DNA of 64,000 nt from the NCBI RefSeq assembly GCF_900111775.1, contig NZ_FOJJ01000034.1:264317-328316 (forward strand). The letters are read 5' to 3'. The position numbers and the translations under genes were made by a program. Shown one piece after another: positions 7,681-17,220 of this stretch. The notes beneath the pieces were generated by a model. The model was given only the letters and a program-made list of their open reading frames with translations. It made no database searches and was not told where the DNA came from. The stretch comes from Desulfuromonas acetexigens (lineage in GTDB: Bacteria > Desulfobacterota > Desulfuromonadia > Desulfuromonadales > Trichloromonadaceae). The stretch's first letter is position 1. Every line of letters begins with the position of its first letter.

Positions 7681-8256
7681 TCACTCCTTGATCTTTTCGA
7701 GCAGCCAGGCCATGTTCTCGCCGAGGGTTTTCATCGTCTGCAGGCCCTCGGCGTCCTGTTTGACGTCGCCGACTTCCCGGCCGATGGCGATGTTCCAGTA
7801 GCTGGAGCCGGGGACGATCATCTGGCTGATGAGAAAGAAGTGGTTGAGGGAGTCGAAGGCGTGGATCGCACCGCCGCGCCGCACGGCGACCACGCCCGCG
7901 CCGACCTTGCGCCGCAGCATGTCGCCGTTGGCGCGGGCGGTCATGCCGGCGCGGTCGATCAGCGCCTTGATCTCGCTGGTGACGTCGGCAAAGTAGGTGG
8001 GGGAAGCGAGCAGGATGCCGTCGGCGGCGCGCATCTTGGCGATGCAGTCGTTGATGCAGTCATCCTTCACCGCGCAGCTGCCGTCCTTGGTCTTGAAGCA
8101 CTGATAGCAGGCGATGCAGCCGCGCGGATGTTCTCCGGCCAGTTGCACCAGTTCCGTCTCGATCCCCGCTTTTCCCAGTTCCTCGAAAACCTGCCGCACT
8201 AAAATGGCGCTGTTGCCGTCGCGGCGGGCGCTGCCGTTGAATGCCACAACTTTCAT
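7681..8256 (-). CDS. Iron-sulfur flavoprotein (NADPH-dependent FMN reductase family)
   Basis: A 191-residue flavodoxin-like protein. [12 protein letters not shown] at residues 5-16 is the FMN phosphate loop. [16 protein letters not shown] at about residue 48 is the compact four-Cys cluster motif of archaeal and bacterial iron-sulfur flavoproteins. [20 protein letters not shown] binds the flavin ring. The frame is open far upstream, but MKVVAFNGS is the start because GGGAGG lies 7 nt before it. It lies on the same strand as speA but separated by a strong terminator, so it is probably transcribed alone. Role: low-potential electron transfer or quinone/metal reduction. Confidence 0.87.
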   Translation of the reverse strand: MKVVAFNGSARRDGNSAILVRQVFEELGKAGIETELVQLAGEHPRGCIACYQCFKTKDGSCAVKDDCINDCIAKMRAADGILLASPTYFADVTSEIKALIDRAGMTARANGDMLRRKVGAGVVAVRRGGAIHAFDSLNHFFLISQMIVPGSSYWNIAIGREVGDVKQDAEGLQTMKTLGENMAWLLEKIKE

Positions 8257-8340
8257 GGGTGTTCCTCCCTTCGGCATAAGGTGAGTCTTCGCGCCAAGTA
8301 TACACCCTGCCGCGCCCTTCATCCCAAATTTTTTAATCCT

Positions 8341-8379
8341 ACGAAAAAGGCGCTTTCTCCCTGGGGAAAAAGCGCCTTT
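8341..8379 (-). terminator. Intrinsic terminator after speA
   Basis: An 11-bp stem AAAGGCGCTTT / AAAGCGCCTTT (8346-8356 with 8369-8379). Read on the reverse strand it ends in a U5 run at 8348-8344, directly downstream of the speA stop. Confidence 0.85.
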
Positions 8380-8411
8380 CGCACATGCCGGACAGCCACA
8401 GAGGGCGGTCT

Positions 8412-10325
8412 TTATTTTTCGAAATAGGTGTAGCCTTGCAGGCTGGCGGAAAACTCGTTGAGGATCTGCTTCCGCTCTTCGACCCGGATGCGCTTCTCGC
8501 GCACCGCCACCTCGGCGATGGCGCGAAAGTTCTCGAAGAGGGCCTGGGGGTTGTATTCGACGTAGCTGAGGACGTCGGCGATGCTGTCCCCTTCGATCTC
8601 TTTCATGACGTCGTAGCTGCCGTCCTCGTTGATGCGCACGCTGACGATGTTGGTGTCGCCGAGCAGATTGTGCAGGTCGCCAAGGGTTTCCTGGTAGGCG
8701 CCGACGAGAAAGACGCCGAGCAGATACTCTTCGTCCGGGTTGACGGCATGCAGCGGCAGGGTCGGCCGTACCCCGCGCCCGGTGATGAAGGTGTCGACCT
8801 TGCCGTCGCTGTCGCAGGTGAGATCGGCGATGATCGCCTCGCGGGTCGGCGCCTCGCCATTGCGATGCAACGGAACGATGGGGAAGATCTGGTTGATCGC
8901 CCAGGTGTCCGGCAGCGACTGGAAGACGCTGAAATTGCCGTAGTAGATGTCCGACAGGCTCTGGCGCAATCCTTCGAGACCGGCGGGGATTTCGTCGAGG
9001 CCGTCGATACGTCCGGCGATGGCCTGGGCCAGGGCCAAAAAAATATTCTCCGACAGCGAGCGCTCGCGCAGGCTGATGTGCCCCTGGCGGAAGAGATCGC
9101 GGATCTGCCCGCGGATGGCCTGGGCCTCGGTGTAGCGGTCGGCGAGGTTGTGGTCTTCGATGTCCTCGCACAGATCGAACAGATGGCGCAGGCGTTTGTG
9201 GCTCCCTTCGGGCAGGGTTTCGGGGAGGGAGACGGCCTCGAAGTGCATGACGTCGAGGATGTTGAACATCAGCACCGAGGAGAAGGCGACGGTCGCCCGC
9301 CCCGATTCGGTGACGATGTGCGGATGTTTGATCCCCTGGACGTCGAGGGTGGCGCGAATGACGTCGATAATGGCGCGGCAGTAGTCGGCCAGGTCGTAGT
9401 TGCGCGAGTGGGGATGAATACTCTGGCTGCCAAGATAGTCGACGGCCAGGCCGCCGCCGAAATCGAGGTAGCCCATGGGCGCGCCTTCCTTGACCAACGC
9501 CGCGTAATAGCGGCAGGCCTCCAGCACCCCGGCGCGAATGTCGGCGAGGTTGGGGATCTGCGAACCGAGATGGCAGTGGAGCAGTTGCAGGCAGTCGATC
9601 ATCCCCAGGTCGTTGAGTTTTTCAAAAACTTCGATGAGCTGGGTGGAGCTGAGGCCGAAGCTGCTGCGGTCGCCGCTCGATTCCGTCCACTGGCCGCCGA
9701 CCTTGGCGTAGACCTTGGCCCGCGCACCGATCAGCGGGCGCACGCCGAGGGCACGGCTGCGGGCGATGACGATGTCCAGTTCCGCCGGCGATTCGATGAC
9801 GAAGAAGCAGCGATAGCCGAGGCGGGTGGCGCGCAGACCGAGGTCGATGAACTCCTCATCTTTGTAGCCGTTGCAGATGAGCAGGGCGCCCGGTTGCAGG
9901 GAGGCCATGGCCAGCACCAGTTCGGCCTTGCTTCCGGCTTCGAGGCCGTGGCCGTAGCGGGCGCCGAAACGGGTGATCTCTTCGATGACGTGGCTCTGCT
10001 GATTGACCTTGACCGGAAAGACCCCCCGGTATTCCCCCTCATAGCCCTTTTCGGCGATCGCCTCGCGGAATGTTTCGTTGAGGAAGATGATGCGGGCGTC
10101 GAGCAGGTTCTCGATACGCAGCAAGACCGGCATAGCGTGATCGCGCTGGGCGATGCCCTGGGCGATTTCCATAAGGGAGACCGCGACTTCGCCACTGGGG
10201 AATTTCACCTTGACCGTGACGTCGCCGTTGGCGTCCATGTCGAAAAAACCGGCGCCCCAGCGTCGGATGCCATAAAGTTCCGCGGACTTTTCTACCGTCC
10301 AGCGGGAGGTTGTGCGAGGATTCAT
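8412..10325 (-). CDS. speA: Biosynthetic arginine decarboxylase
   Basis: A 637-residue PLP enzyme of the fold-III (alanine racemase-like) group, converting arginine to agmatine for polyamine synthesis. Landmarks: [16 protein letters not shown] near residue 100, which contains the PLP lysine, [10 protein letters not shown], and [19 protein letters not shown] near 280. [11 protein letters not shown] follows near 320, then [16 protein letters not shown]. The C-terminal [21 protein letters not shown] fits the family. Length matches SpeA (about 630-660). The start MNPRTTSRW is chosen by homology of [12 protein letters not shown] to SpeA N-termini; its ribosome-binding site is weak. speE ends 67 nt upstream on the same strand, so speE-speA form a polyamine operon. 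Confidence 0.93.
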   Translation of the reverse strand: MNPRTTSRWTVEKSAELYGIRRWGAGFFDMDANGDVTVKVKFPSGEVAVSLMEIAQGIAQRDHAMPVLLRIENLLDARIIFLNETFREAIAEKGYEGEYRGVFPVKVNQQSHVIEEITRFGARYGHGLEAGSKAELVLAMASLQPGALLICNGYKDEEFIDLGLRATRLGYRCFFVIESPAELDIVIARSRALGVRPLIGARAKVYAKVGGQWTESSGDRSSFGLSSTQLIEVFEKLNDLGMIDCLQLLHCHLGSQIPNLADIRAGVLEACRYYAALVKEGAPMGYLDFGGGLAVDYLGSQSIHPHSRNYDLADYCRAIIDVIRATLDVQGIKHPHIVTESGRATVAFSSVLMFNILDVMHFEAVSLPETLPEGSHKRLRHLFDLCEDIEDHNLADRYTEAQAIRGQIRDLFRQGHISLRERSLSENIFLALAQAIAGRIDGLDEIPAGLEGLRQSLSDIYYGNFSVFQSLPDTWAINQIFPIVPLHRNGEAPTREAIIADLTCDSDGKVDTFITGRGVRPTLPLHAVNPDEEYLLGVFLVGAYQETLGDLHNLLGDTNIVSVRINEDGSYDVMKEIEGDSIADVLSYVEYNPQALFENFRAIAEVAVREKRIRVEERKQILNEFSASLQGYTYFEK

Positions 10326-10392
10326 GGCGATGAACTTTCTTGGGTCAAGGGGGTAAAAAGAAACGGGCGGCAAGGGTGGGGAGAGGTCGCCT

Positions 10393-11241
10393 TCAGCGTG
10401 CGGCGATGTTTTCCCGGGCGAAGGTCGGCAGCATGAAGGCGCCGACATGCAGATCTTCATTGTAATAACGGGTGGCGAACGACCGGTTCTTGATCCGCAT
10501 CCGGTCGATATCGCGCAGCGGGTGGCGGGTTTTGCCGGCGAAAGCGAAACTCCACATCCCGCTCGGGTAGGTGGGGATGAAGGCCTGATACATTTCCACG
10601 ATGGGAAAGACCGCCCGCAGGTTGGCGTACAGCGTCCTTTGCAACTCCCCCTGGTAAAAAGGGGATTCGCTCTGGGCGACGAGAATGCCGTCCTCTTTGA
10701 GCGCATCCTGGGCCAGGCGGTAGAAATCTTCCTCGAAGAGGGCTGCGGCCGGGCCTGCCGGATCGGTGGAATCGACCAGAATCACGTCGAAGGCGTCTTG
10801 CTGCTCGCGCAGGTAGGCGACGCCGTCGAGCGGTTTTATCTCGACTCGGGGGTTGCGGCCGTCGATTTCGCTCGCCATGCCGGGCAGAAACTCGACGGCT
10901 TTGGCGATGAGCAGTTCGTCGATTTCGCAGAGCACCGCCCGTTCCACTGATTCATGCTTGAGGATCTCGCGGATGGCGCCGCCGTCGCCGCCGCCGATGA
11001 TCAGCACCTGGCGGGGGCGCGGATGGGTGAAAAGGGCGGGATGGACGAGCATCTCATGATAGATGAAGCCGTCCCGTTCGGTGATCATGACCAGCCCGTC
11101 GAGGAGCAGAACCCGCCCGTATTCGGGGGTTTCGACGATATCCAGACGCTGGTATTCACTCTCACCGGCAAAGAGGGTTTTCGTCACTTTCAGCGACAGG
11201 CCGGCATGTTCCGAGTGTTTTTCAGTCAACCAGAGATCCAT
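10393..11241 (-). CDS. speE: Spermidine synthase
   Basis: A 282-residue aminopropyltransferase transferring the aminopropyl group of decarboxylated S-adenosylmethionine to putrescine. VLIIGGGDGGAIREIL near residue 80 binds the nucleotide. DVILVDSTDPAGPA near 155 has the catalytic Asp, and YPSGMWSFAFAGK near 230 is the substrate-side segment. The start MDLWLTEKHSEH is preferred over upstream ATGs because AAGGA lies 5-6 nt before it and other SpeE proteins begin this way. It is upstream of speA in the same direction. Confidence 0.93.
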   Translation of the reverse strand: MDLWLTEKHSEHAGLSLKVTKTLFAGESEYQRLDIVETPEYGRVLLLDGLVMITERDGFIYHEMLVHPALFTHPRPRQVLIIGGGDGGAIREILKHESVERAVLCEIDELLIAKAVEFLPGMASEIDGRNPRVEIKPLDGVAYLREQQDAFDVILVDSTDPAGPAAALFEEDFYRLAQDALKEDGILVAQSESPFYQGELQRTLYANLRAVFPIVEMYQAFIPTYPSGMWSFAFAGKTRHPLRDIDRMRIKNRSFATRYYNEDLHVGAFMLPTFARENIAAR

Positions 11242-11424
11242 GGGCATCCTTAGCCTGATGAAATCGACAAGGGCGTATAAAACTTCCATAGAGTAACAAG
11301 AACCGGCCGTGACATCAATCCCAACGGTGGCAGGGCGGTTTTTCGCGTCTCGGACGGGGGATTATAACGCCAACATCCGATGGGTCAATGGTTTTTTCAT
11401 CCTTGGACGAATGTGGCGCAAACC

Positions 11425-11453
11425 TTGACAGGATCGGGGCTTTTCGCTTTACT
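11425..11453 (+). promoter_or_regulatory. Promoter of proC
   Basis: A perfect TTGACA, a 17-bp spacer and TTTACT. The start near 11460 leaves a ~30-nt leader containing AAGGAAGG. Confidence 0.6.
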
Positions 11454-11491
11454 GGTGAAGCCTCGTTGACGACGAAAGGAAGGCGTAAATC

Positions 11492-12301
11492 ATGGAGAAA
11501 ATCGACAAAATCGGATTCATCGGCGGCGGCAATATGGCCGAGGCCATCATCAAAGGTTTGATCGGCGGCGCCTTTCCCGTGGCCCGACTGCTGGTCGCCG
11601 AACCGAGCGACGAACGCCGGCGCTTGTTGGAAGACCGCTACGGCGTCCACGTGATCAGCGACAACCGGGAGCTGGTCAGGGATTGCGACCTGCTGGTGCT
11701 CGCGGTCAAACCCCAGGTGCGAGAGGCGGCGCTGGCCGGGCTGGCCGAGCTCTTCACCGACGACAAGCTGCTGATTTCCATTCTTGCCGGGGTTGGCACT
11801 TCTGAGCTGGAGCGGCTGCTCAGCGGACCGCGTCGCATCATCCGCGCCATGCCCAACACCCCGGCCCTGGTCGGGGCCGGCGCCACCGCTCTCTGCCCCG
11901 GCCGCCATGCCCGCCCGGCCGATCTGCGCACCGCCCAGCACCTCTTCGAGACGACCGGCATCGTTCAACTCGTCGAGGAAGGGCAGATGGACGCCGTCAC
12001 CGGCCTTTCCGGGTCGGGTCCGGCCTATGTCTTCACTATCATCGAGGCCTTGGCCGACGGCGGCGTGCTACAGGGCCTGCCCCGCCACACGGCGCTGATG
12101 CTGGCGACCCAGACTTTGCTCGGCGCTGCGCGCATGGTCAAGGAGAGTGGCGAACATCCGGCGGTGCTGCGCGACAAGGTCTGTTCCCCCGGCGGCACCA
12201 CCATCGCCGCTGTCCAGGCCCTCGAAGAAGGCGGCCTGCGGGCGACCCTGATGGAGGCCGTGGCCCGCGCCACGGAGCGGTCGCGGGAGTTGGGCGGGTA
12301 G
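11492..12301 (+). CDS. proC: Pyrroline-5-carboxylate reductase
   Basis: A 269-residue NAD(P)H-dependent reductase catalysing the last step of proline synthesis. KIGFIGGGNMAEAIIKGL at residues 6-23 is the dinucleotide-binding start. RAMPNTPALVGAGATAL lies near residue 118, and the C-terminal DKVCSPGGTTIAAVQALEEGG near residue 230 is the ProC signature. Length is standard. The ATG follows GAAAGGAAGG. It is monocistronic, flanked by a promoter and a strong terminator, with a 7-bp repeat array directly after its stop. Confidence 0.95.
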   Translation: MEKIDKIGFIGGGNMAEAIIKGLIGGAFPVARLLVAEPSDERRRLLEDRYGVHVISDNRELVRDCDLLVLAVKPQVREAALAGLAELFTDDKLLISILAGVGTSELERLLSGPRRIIRAMPNTPALVGAGATALCPGRHARPADLRTAQHLFETTGIVQLVEEGQMDAVTGLSGSGPAYVFTIIEALADGGVLQGLPRHTALMLATQTLLGAARMVKESGEHPAVLRDKVCSPGGTTIAAVQALEEGGLRATLMEAVARATERSRELGG

Positions 12302-12310
12302 GGGGGAAGG

Positions 12311-12364
<54 letters not shown>

Positions 12365-12403
12365 GGAGTGGGGTGGCTCGCTCCATTCGTGCTGAAAATC
12401 AAT

Positions 12404-12436
12404 AAAAAGGGCCGGTCGGTGACCGGCCCTTTTTAA
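12404..12436. terminator. Bidirectional intrinsic terminator, proC / gspN
   Basis: A 14-bp stem, AAAAAGGGCCGGTC / GACCGGCCCTTTTT, with a GGT loop and T- and A-tracts on both sides. It serves the converging proC and gsp transcripts; the gspN stop codon lies inside its tail. Confidence 0.92.
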
Positions 12437-13332
12437 TTCAGGCGGGGGCGAGCGAGGGTGCCGGAGAGGCGCAAGGTGAGGCTGCCGTCGGGGGCGGGGG
12501 GGACGAGGATGCTGAGGAGTTCCCGCAACTGTCCGTCCATCTCCGCCGTGGTTTTCAGGTTCAGGGTCAGATTCATCCGACTGGCGGGGAGATTGTCGGC
12601 GAGGAGCAACGAGCCGCTGCCGGTGCCGATCAGGTGGCCGTCGAGGGCTTCCAGGCGTTCGATCTTGAAGGCTTTGCCCTGACCGGTGCCGACCAGTTCC
12701 AGCGTGCCCAGTTCCAAAACGTCCTCCTTGGCGCCGAATGTGCTCAGGCCGGTGAGGTGGACCCCGGTCAGGGTCAGGAGCAACCGGCTCTCGCTTCCGT
12801 CTTGAGGGGGCCAGAGGCCGGTGAAGGCGCCTTGGGTCAGGGTTCCTGCGACCGCCAGTTGCGAATTCTCCAGCAGCGGCAAGGCCAGGCGCAGGTCGCG
12901 CAGCTTCAGGTCGAGCTCACCGTCGCGACGGGCGAACCCCTGGGCCTCCCCCCCCAGCAGGCGAGCAGAAAAACTCAGGCCGGGATTGCCGCCAAAGAGG
13001 GAGCGCCAGAGGGGAGCGGCGGCGATATCTTCGGCGGCGATCGCCATGGCCGGTTGAACCAGGTTCAAGGTGCCTGCGCGGACGCCAACGGCGAAGGGGA
13101 GGCGCGGGGTCAGTCCTTCGAGCTCCAGTCGCCCCTGGCCGTGCAGCTGGCGGTTCGCCTCCTGTTCCAGGCGCGTTTCCAGGGCGGCGGCGGGGAACCA
13201 GATAAGCAGGCCCACGAGCCAGCCGCCAAGCAGCACCGGCAAGGCCCAAAGGAGCAGGGGCCAGAGGTCGCGGCCGCTGGCGCCGGGCTGTCCACCGGCG
13301 GGGGGGCGCCAAAAAGGGATCAACGATTTCAT
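12433..13332 (-). CDS. gspN: Type II secretion system protein N
   Basis: 299 residues, last gene of the gsp operon. One transmembrane helix at about residues 25-47 (LWPLLLWALPVLLGGWLVGL) is followed by a periplasmic domain of repeated amphipathic strands (LELEGLTPRLPFAVGVRAGTL; LLLTLTGVHLTGLS). This matches the AsmA-like GspN fold. GspN is an accessory inner-membrane component of T2SS whose exact task is unclear. Its start overlaps the gspM stop by 4 nt. The assignment rests on position and topology more than on sharp motifs. Confidence 0.8.
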   Translation of the reverse strand: MKSLIPFWRPPAGGQPGASGRDLWPLLLWALPVLLGGWLVGLLIWFPAAALETRLEQEANRQLHGQGRLELEGLTPRLPFAVGVRAGTLNLVQPAMAIAAEDIAAAPLWRSLFGGNPGLSFSARLLGGEAQGFARRDGELDLKLRDLRLALPLLENSQLAVAGTLTQGAFTGLWPPQDGSESRLLLTLTGVHLTGLSTFGAKEDVLELGTLELVGTGQGKAFKIERLEALDGHLIGTGSGSLLLADNLPASRMNLTLNLKTTAEMDGQLRELLSILVPPAPDGSLTLRLSGTLARPRLN

Positions 13333-13856
13333 CGACTTCTTCCGTAAGCGGCGACGGTCAGCACCGAATCGAGACGGCGCTTATCGTCAAAGCGGGTTTT
13401 GATGCGCAGGCTCTTGACCTGCAAAGGGGATTCGGCGGTTTCCATGTCTTGCAGCAGGCCGACCAATTGCCCCAGGCCGACCCGGTCGAGCTTGATCTCC
13501 ACCGATTCCTCACGGAATCCCTCCCTTTCCGCCGCCGGTTGCGGGCGCATGGAGACGAGGTTGGCGCGGTCGACGTGGCGCCCCGCCAGATTTTCCATGA
13601 AGGCGAAGATGGAAAAGGTCGTCGCCTGATCCATGCGCCGCTCGGCCTGTTCGAGGCTCTGCTTCAGTTGCAGGTATTGCTGTTGCAGGCCACGCAGATC
13701 CTCCAGCTGGTTTTGGCGGGCGGCGATTTTCCCGTCCAGCGCGGCCATTGCCTGGCGGTAGGGGGAGATGACGGCGAACCAGCCAAGCACCACCAGCAGA
13801 AAGAGTCCGCCGGCGAGCAGGATCAGACGTTCCCGTTGGCTCAGTTGATGGAACAT
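13329..13856 (-). CDS. gspM: Type II secretion system protein M
   Basis: A 175-residue bitopic protein: short cytoplasmic start, one membrane helix at about residues 12-31 (LILLAGGLFLLVVLGWFAVI), a coiled coil (about 35-75, rich in Gln/Leu/Glu) and a ferredoxin-like periplasmic domain. GspM partners GspL in the inner-membrane assembly platform. It lies 3 nt after gspL and overlaps gspN by 4 nt. Confidence 0.85.
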   Translation of the reverse strand: MFHQLSQRERLILLAGGLFLLVVLGWFAVISPYRQAMAALDGKIAARQNQLEDLRGLQQQYLQLKQSLEQAERRMDQATTFSIFAFMENLAGRHVDRANLVSMRPQPAAEREGFREESVEIKLDRVGLGQLVGLLQDMETAESPLQVKSLRIKTRFDDKRRLDSVLTVAAYGRSR

Positions 13857-13859
13857 GGC

Positions 13860-15248
13860 TTAAGGCTCCTTGCGCAGGGGAAGGGTGAGTCGGAAATCGA
13901 CCTGTTTACCATCCAGGCTCATGCGCGCGTCGTCGATCCGGACTTCGGCGAAGAGGGGCGATTCGCCCAGGGTTGCGCTCAGGCGGTTGATGGCGTCGAA
14001 GGAGCCGGTTACTCCTTCGAGGCGGACCGCTTCCGCCGTGTAGTTGAAGTCGCGGATGTCGACGGTGATGTCGGCGGGGGTGCGGCGCGAGACTTCATCG
14101 AGAGCCGTCAGCGCCGAAGCGCCCTCGCCGGTGCCGAGCAGTCGGGCGATCTTGCGCAGCTCCTCCAGTTGCGCGCGCATCTGCAACGGGGCGTCGACAA
14201 TCGCCTGGGTGCCGGGGAAGGTAGCACGGTAGAGCTGCTGCATCTCCTGGCGCAGGTTTTCGGCTACGCGGGCTTTTTGCGCGTAATTGAGATAGGCCGA
14301 GGCGCCGAGCAGCAGCAGGGAGCAGCCGAGGAGGGCGGCCATGGCCGTCAGGCGTTTTTTCAACCGTCCCCATTCACTCTTTAAGGCGAACTCACCGGTG
14401 CGTAGATTGAAGGCCCGCTCCCGGTCGTTGAGGCCGGCGCGCCAGGCCAGGGCCAGGGCCGGCAAAAATTCGACCGCCAGGGGTTGGCCACCCAGTTCGA
14501 TCCGGGGGACTTCCGCAGCCTCGCCCAGCTCACGCAGGGCCTGGGCGAGTTCCGCCACGGCACCGTCGCCGATCAGCAGCCAGGCGGGATGTTCCAGGCC
14601 GTGGGCGGCGCGCAGGGCGTTCCCGGCGTGCCCGAGTTCCTCGGCCAGACGGGCGTGGTCGATCGGGGCGGATTGCGGCAGCAGCCGATGGTCGACGACC
14701 TCGCCGCCGTCGACCAGGGCGAGGACGGTCTCCGCCTCCCCGAGAATCGCCAGCAGGCCGTTGGGGATGAGCTCGCTCAAGCCCCGGGCGTGGCTATGGG
14801 GAGTCAGGGCGAGAATGTTGAGAGGGATCTCCCGGCGGTCGAAGGGTTCCAGCATCGCCGCGACCGTCGAACGAGCGACGGCCGCCGTCGTCAGGGTGAA
14901 GCCGAGCTCTTCGGCGATCGGTTTCTCCATGGCAAAAGCGAGGCCTTCGCCGGCGGCGGGGAGTTGCAGGGAAAATTCCATGGGGAGCGCGGCGGCGATC
15001 TTCTTTTCGTCGGCAAAGGGAAAATGCAGCCGCCGGAAATAGGCGCAGCCCGCCGGGAGGGCTGCGGCCAGCCGGTCGCCGAGTCGGGTCTCCCCGAGCA
15101 TGCGACGCAGGCTCTCCGCCAGGTCTTCCCCCTCGCTACGGGGTTCGCGACGGGCGTCGATCAGGTTCGTCTTGCCCTGGTTTTCCTCGATCAGGACCGC
15201 GCGGATATGCCGGGCGTCGATATCGATGCCGATCAGTCGTCTGGCCAT
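13860..15248 (-). CDS. gspL: Type II secretion system protein L
   Basis: A 462-residue protein with an actin/PilM-like cytoplasmic domain beginning RRLIGIDIDARHIRAVLIEE. A membrane helix lies near residues 308-328 (AMAALLGCSLLLLGASAYLN), followed by a periplasmic ferredoxin-like domain. GspL recruits the ATPase GspE to the membrane and binds GspM. It starts 7 nt after the gspK stop and ends 3 nt before gspM. Confidence 0.88.
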   Translation of the reverse strand: MARRLIGIDIDARHIRAVLIEENQGKTNLIDARREPRSEGEDLAESLRRMLGETRLGDRLAAALPAGCAYFRRLHFPFADEKKIAAALPMEFSLQLPAAGEGLAFAMEKPIAEELGFTLTTAAVARSTVAAMLEPFDRREIPLNILALTPHSHARGLSELIPNGLLAILGEAETVLALVDGGEVVDHRLLPQSAPIDHARLAEELGHAGNALRAAHGLEHPAWLLIGDGAVAELAQALRELGEAAEVPRIELGGQPLAVEFLPALALAWRAGLNDRERAFNLRTGEFALKSEWGRLKKRLTAMAALLGCSLLLLGASAYLNYAQKARVAENLRQEMQQLYRATFPGTQAIVDAPLQMRAQLEELRKIARLLGTGEGASALTALDEVSRRTPADITVDIRDFNYTAEAVRLEGVTGSFDAINRLSATLGESPLFAEVRIDDARMSLDGKQVDFRLTLPLRKEP

Positions 15249-15255
15249 GGTTCTC

Positions 15256-16203
15256 CTAATCCACTTTCAGATAAAGCAGTTGATCGCCGGTTTTGGTGAC
15301 GATGGCCTCGGCCCGGCGAACGCCGTCGTTGACCGAGGCCGTGGTTTCGATGCGGTAGATGTCGCTGGTCACGGTAAAGGGCTCGCGCAGCAGGTTGGCG
15401 AGGCCCGAGAGTTCGTTGAGCCAGGTCAGCTCCGCCGGACTTTTGAAGGGCGTGCTCGCGCGCCGTTCGAGGATCGCCTCGGCCGCGTCGTGGCTGATTT
15501 CCGGGTCTTCCGACAGGGCCATGAGCACCTCGACAGCGGCGCTGTTGATGTTGATCTTGGTATCGCCGTGGAGTCGCACGAAGGGGGCGATCTCTTGGAA
15601 AATTTCCGGCGTGAAGCCGCGCACCAGCAGCAGTTCCTCGAGATTGTCGAGAGGACCGTTCTTGCAGCGGACGGGACGTTCTTCGCTCAGGTAATGACCG
15701 GCTTCGGCACCCACGGCCCGGCGCCCGTCGGGGTCGACGTAGACCCGGTCGTCCGGGTCGAGCCAGTCGACGAGGGCAGCGATCAGTTCTTCCCCTTGCT
15801 GGATGGCGAGTTCCTCGAAAAGCCGCCGGAGCTGGCTTTTGACCACGGGATTGACGTTGCCGGCGCCGACCAGGGCATTGAGGTTGATCCGCCCGCCCAG
15901 ATCCTCGATGGTGACCGAGAGGTAGCCTTCGGCCACCGGATACTGGGCGACCCCCAGACTCCAGAGTTCCGAAGGATCGTCGGGGGCGTCATAGCTGTTC
16001 ATGTCCATGCGCAGGATCCCCCGCCCGGCCCGTACCCCGCCCTTGGCCAGGTAATAGGCGCGGGTCGAGTCGCGGAAGGTTTCGGTCAGGCGCAGATCGA
16101 CCAGGGTTGAAAAGGCCAGCTCGACCACCAGCGCGGTGAGCAGGGTCACCACCACCAGCACCAGCAGCAGGACCATCCCCGATTCCTGACGCAACACTTT
16201 CAT
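15256..16203 (-). CDS. gspK: Minor pseudopilin GspK
   Basis: A 315-residue protein, large for a pseudopilin as expected of GspK. The prepilin-like start RQESGMVLLLVLVVVTLL has the cleavage Gly but lacks the Glu at +5 found in the others, which marks GspK as the tip subunit. The globular part contains helix-hairpin-helix-like segments (RGFTPEIFQEIAPFV; KININSAAVEVLMALSED) typical of the family. It caps the pseudopilus together with GspI and GspJ. Start and stop overlap neighbours within a few nucleotides. Confidence 0.9.
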   Translation of the reverse strand: MKVLRQESGMVLLLVLVVVTLLTALVVELAFSTLVDLRLTETFRDSTRAYYLAKGGVRAGRGILRMDMNSYDAPDDPSELWSLGVAQYPVAEGYLSVTIEDLGGRINLNALVGAGNVNPVVKSQLRRLFEELAIQQGEELIAALVDWLDPDDRVYVDPDGRRAVGAEAGHYLSEERPVRCKNGPLDNLEELLLVRGFTPEIFQEIAPFVRLHGDTKININSAAVEVLMALSEDPEISHDAAEAILERRASTPFKSPAELTWLNELSGLANLLREPFTVTSDIYRIETTASVNDGVRRAEAIVTKTGDQLLYLKVD

Positions 16204-16847
16204 CGGCGCCCCTGAATGACGGGAAGTTCGAAGCTCGAACGGAAGGGGACTTCGAGGTCGCCGGAGCGGATGCGCATGGCGATTTCCACCCGTTTTGGCG
16301 GGCCCTGGCTGCGGGAGTCCCAGTCGTCTTTCCAGTCCGTGCCGTCATGGAAGCGCAGCCAGACTTCTTCGATGCCGGTGGCCAGTCGATAACCCTCCCG
16401 CCCGCTCTCCTCCGGTTGTCGCGTGCCGCTTTCATGGCGCGTCAGGACCAGGGTTTCTTTGGCGTTTTCGGCATCTTCCAGCCATTCGTAGCGAACCTGG
16501 GAGAGTCCGCCGCCATCCCCCTGCGGTGTCGTCGCCGTCGTCGTCAGGGTCAGATAGGGTTCCCGCCGGTCACCGCCGCGCCCTTCGAGGTAGGTTTCGA
16601 GGGTGTCCGGTCGGAGGTAGGCGCCGCGCACCTCCCGGCCGATGCGGTCGAAAATGACCCGCGCCCGATGGTAGGCTTCGCTGTCGTTGGCCAGCCGCCG
16701 CCGGGCGCCGTCGACTGAGGTGAAGACGCCGTAGATCGCCATCAGCACCAGACTGGTGATGGTCACCGCGATCAGTACCTCGATCAGAGTGAAGCCCGAG
16801 GAACGGTTCCGTCCGGCTCGGCATTGCTCAGAAGAGGAAGGAATCAA
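16200..16847 (-). CDS. gspJ: Minor pseudopilin GspJ
   Basis: 215 residues with a type IV prepilin-like leader ending SSG and the mature start FTLIEVLIAVTITSLVLMAI. The long leader (about 18 residues) is usual for minor pseudopilins. GspJ joins GspI and GspK in the pseudopilus tip. The gene overlaps gspI by 20 nt and gspK by 4 nt. Confidence 0.9.
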   Translation of the reverse strand: MIPSSSEQCRAGRNRSSGFTLIEVLIAVTITSLVLMAIYGVFTSVDGARRRLANDSEAYHRARVIFDRIGREVRGAYLRPDTLETYLEGRGGDRREPYLTLTTTATTPQGDGGGLSQVRYEWLEDAENAKETLVLTRHESGTRQPEESGREGYRLATGIEEVWLRFHDGTDWKDDWDSRSQGPPKRVEIAMRIRSGDLEVPFRSSFELPVIQGRR

Positions 16848-17220
16848 TCGTCACCTCTTCGTTCTTTTTTTCATCCCCCCACAAAACTCGCACCGTCACC
16901 ATGCGGATCGTGGGGATCGGGGTCGGCTCATAGGCAATGCGCCAGCGGAAAGCCTCGAAGGGGGGATCAAACACCCCTTCGACCTCATCCTCGCTCAGAG
17001 TGCCGGACTCGAAGGCCGCTTCCGTCTCTCCCATCTTGTCCTGGGCGAGCAACGTCGCCTGGGTGATCTTCTGCAAGCGCTCGTTGACCGCGATGGCGCG
17101 GTTGCTCAGGGACAACAGGGCGATCAGGGCGATGCCGGCGATGGCCAGGGCGATCATGACTTCGAGCAGGGTGAAGCCTGCCGCGCGGGGGTGTCGCTCA
17201 GAACTCACGGTCCCCCTCAT
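16828..17220 (-). CDS. gspI: Minor pseudopilin GspI
   Basis: 130 residues with leader ...PRAAG and the processed start FTLLEVMIALAIAGIALIAL, Glu at +5 present. Typical GspI length. A GTG four codons in has a better-spaced GGGGG and could be the true start. Overlaps gspH by 23 nt and gspJ by 20 nt. Confidence 0.9.
   Translation of the reverse strand: MRGTVSSERHPRAAGFTLLEVMIALAIAGIALIALLSLSNRAIAVNERLQKITQATLLAQDKMGETEAAFESGTLSEDEVEGVFDPPFEAFRWRIAYEPTPIPTIRMVTVRVLWGDEKKNEEVTIDSFLF

Noticed and set aside
8385..10436. 683-codon frame antisense to speA
   Set aside because: Mirror of the arginine decarboxylase codons; no family features in the predicted protein.
8412..10706. Longer speA start extending into speE
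   Set aside because: The extra ~127 codons are read out of frame from speE sequence; MNPRTTSRW matches the SpeA N-terminus.
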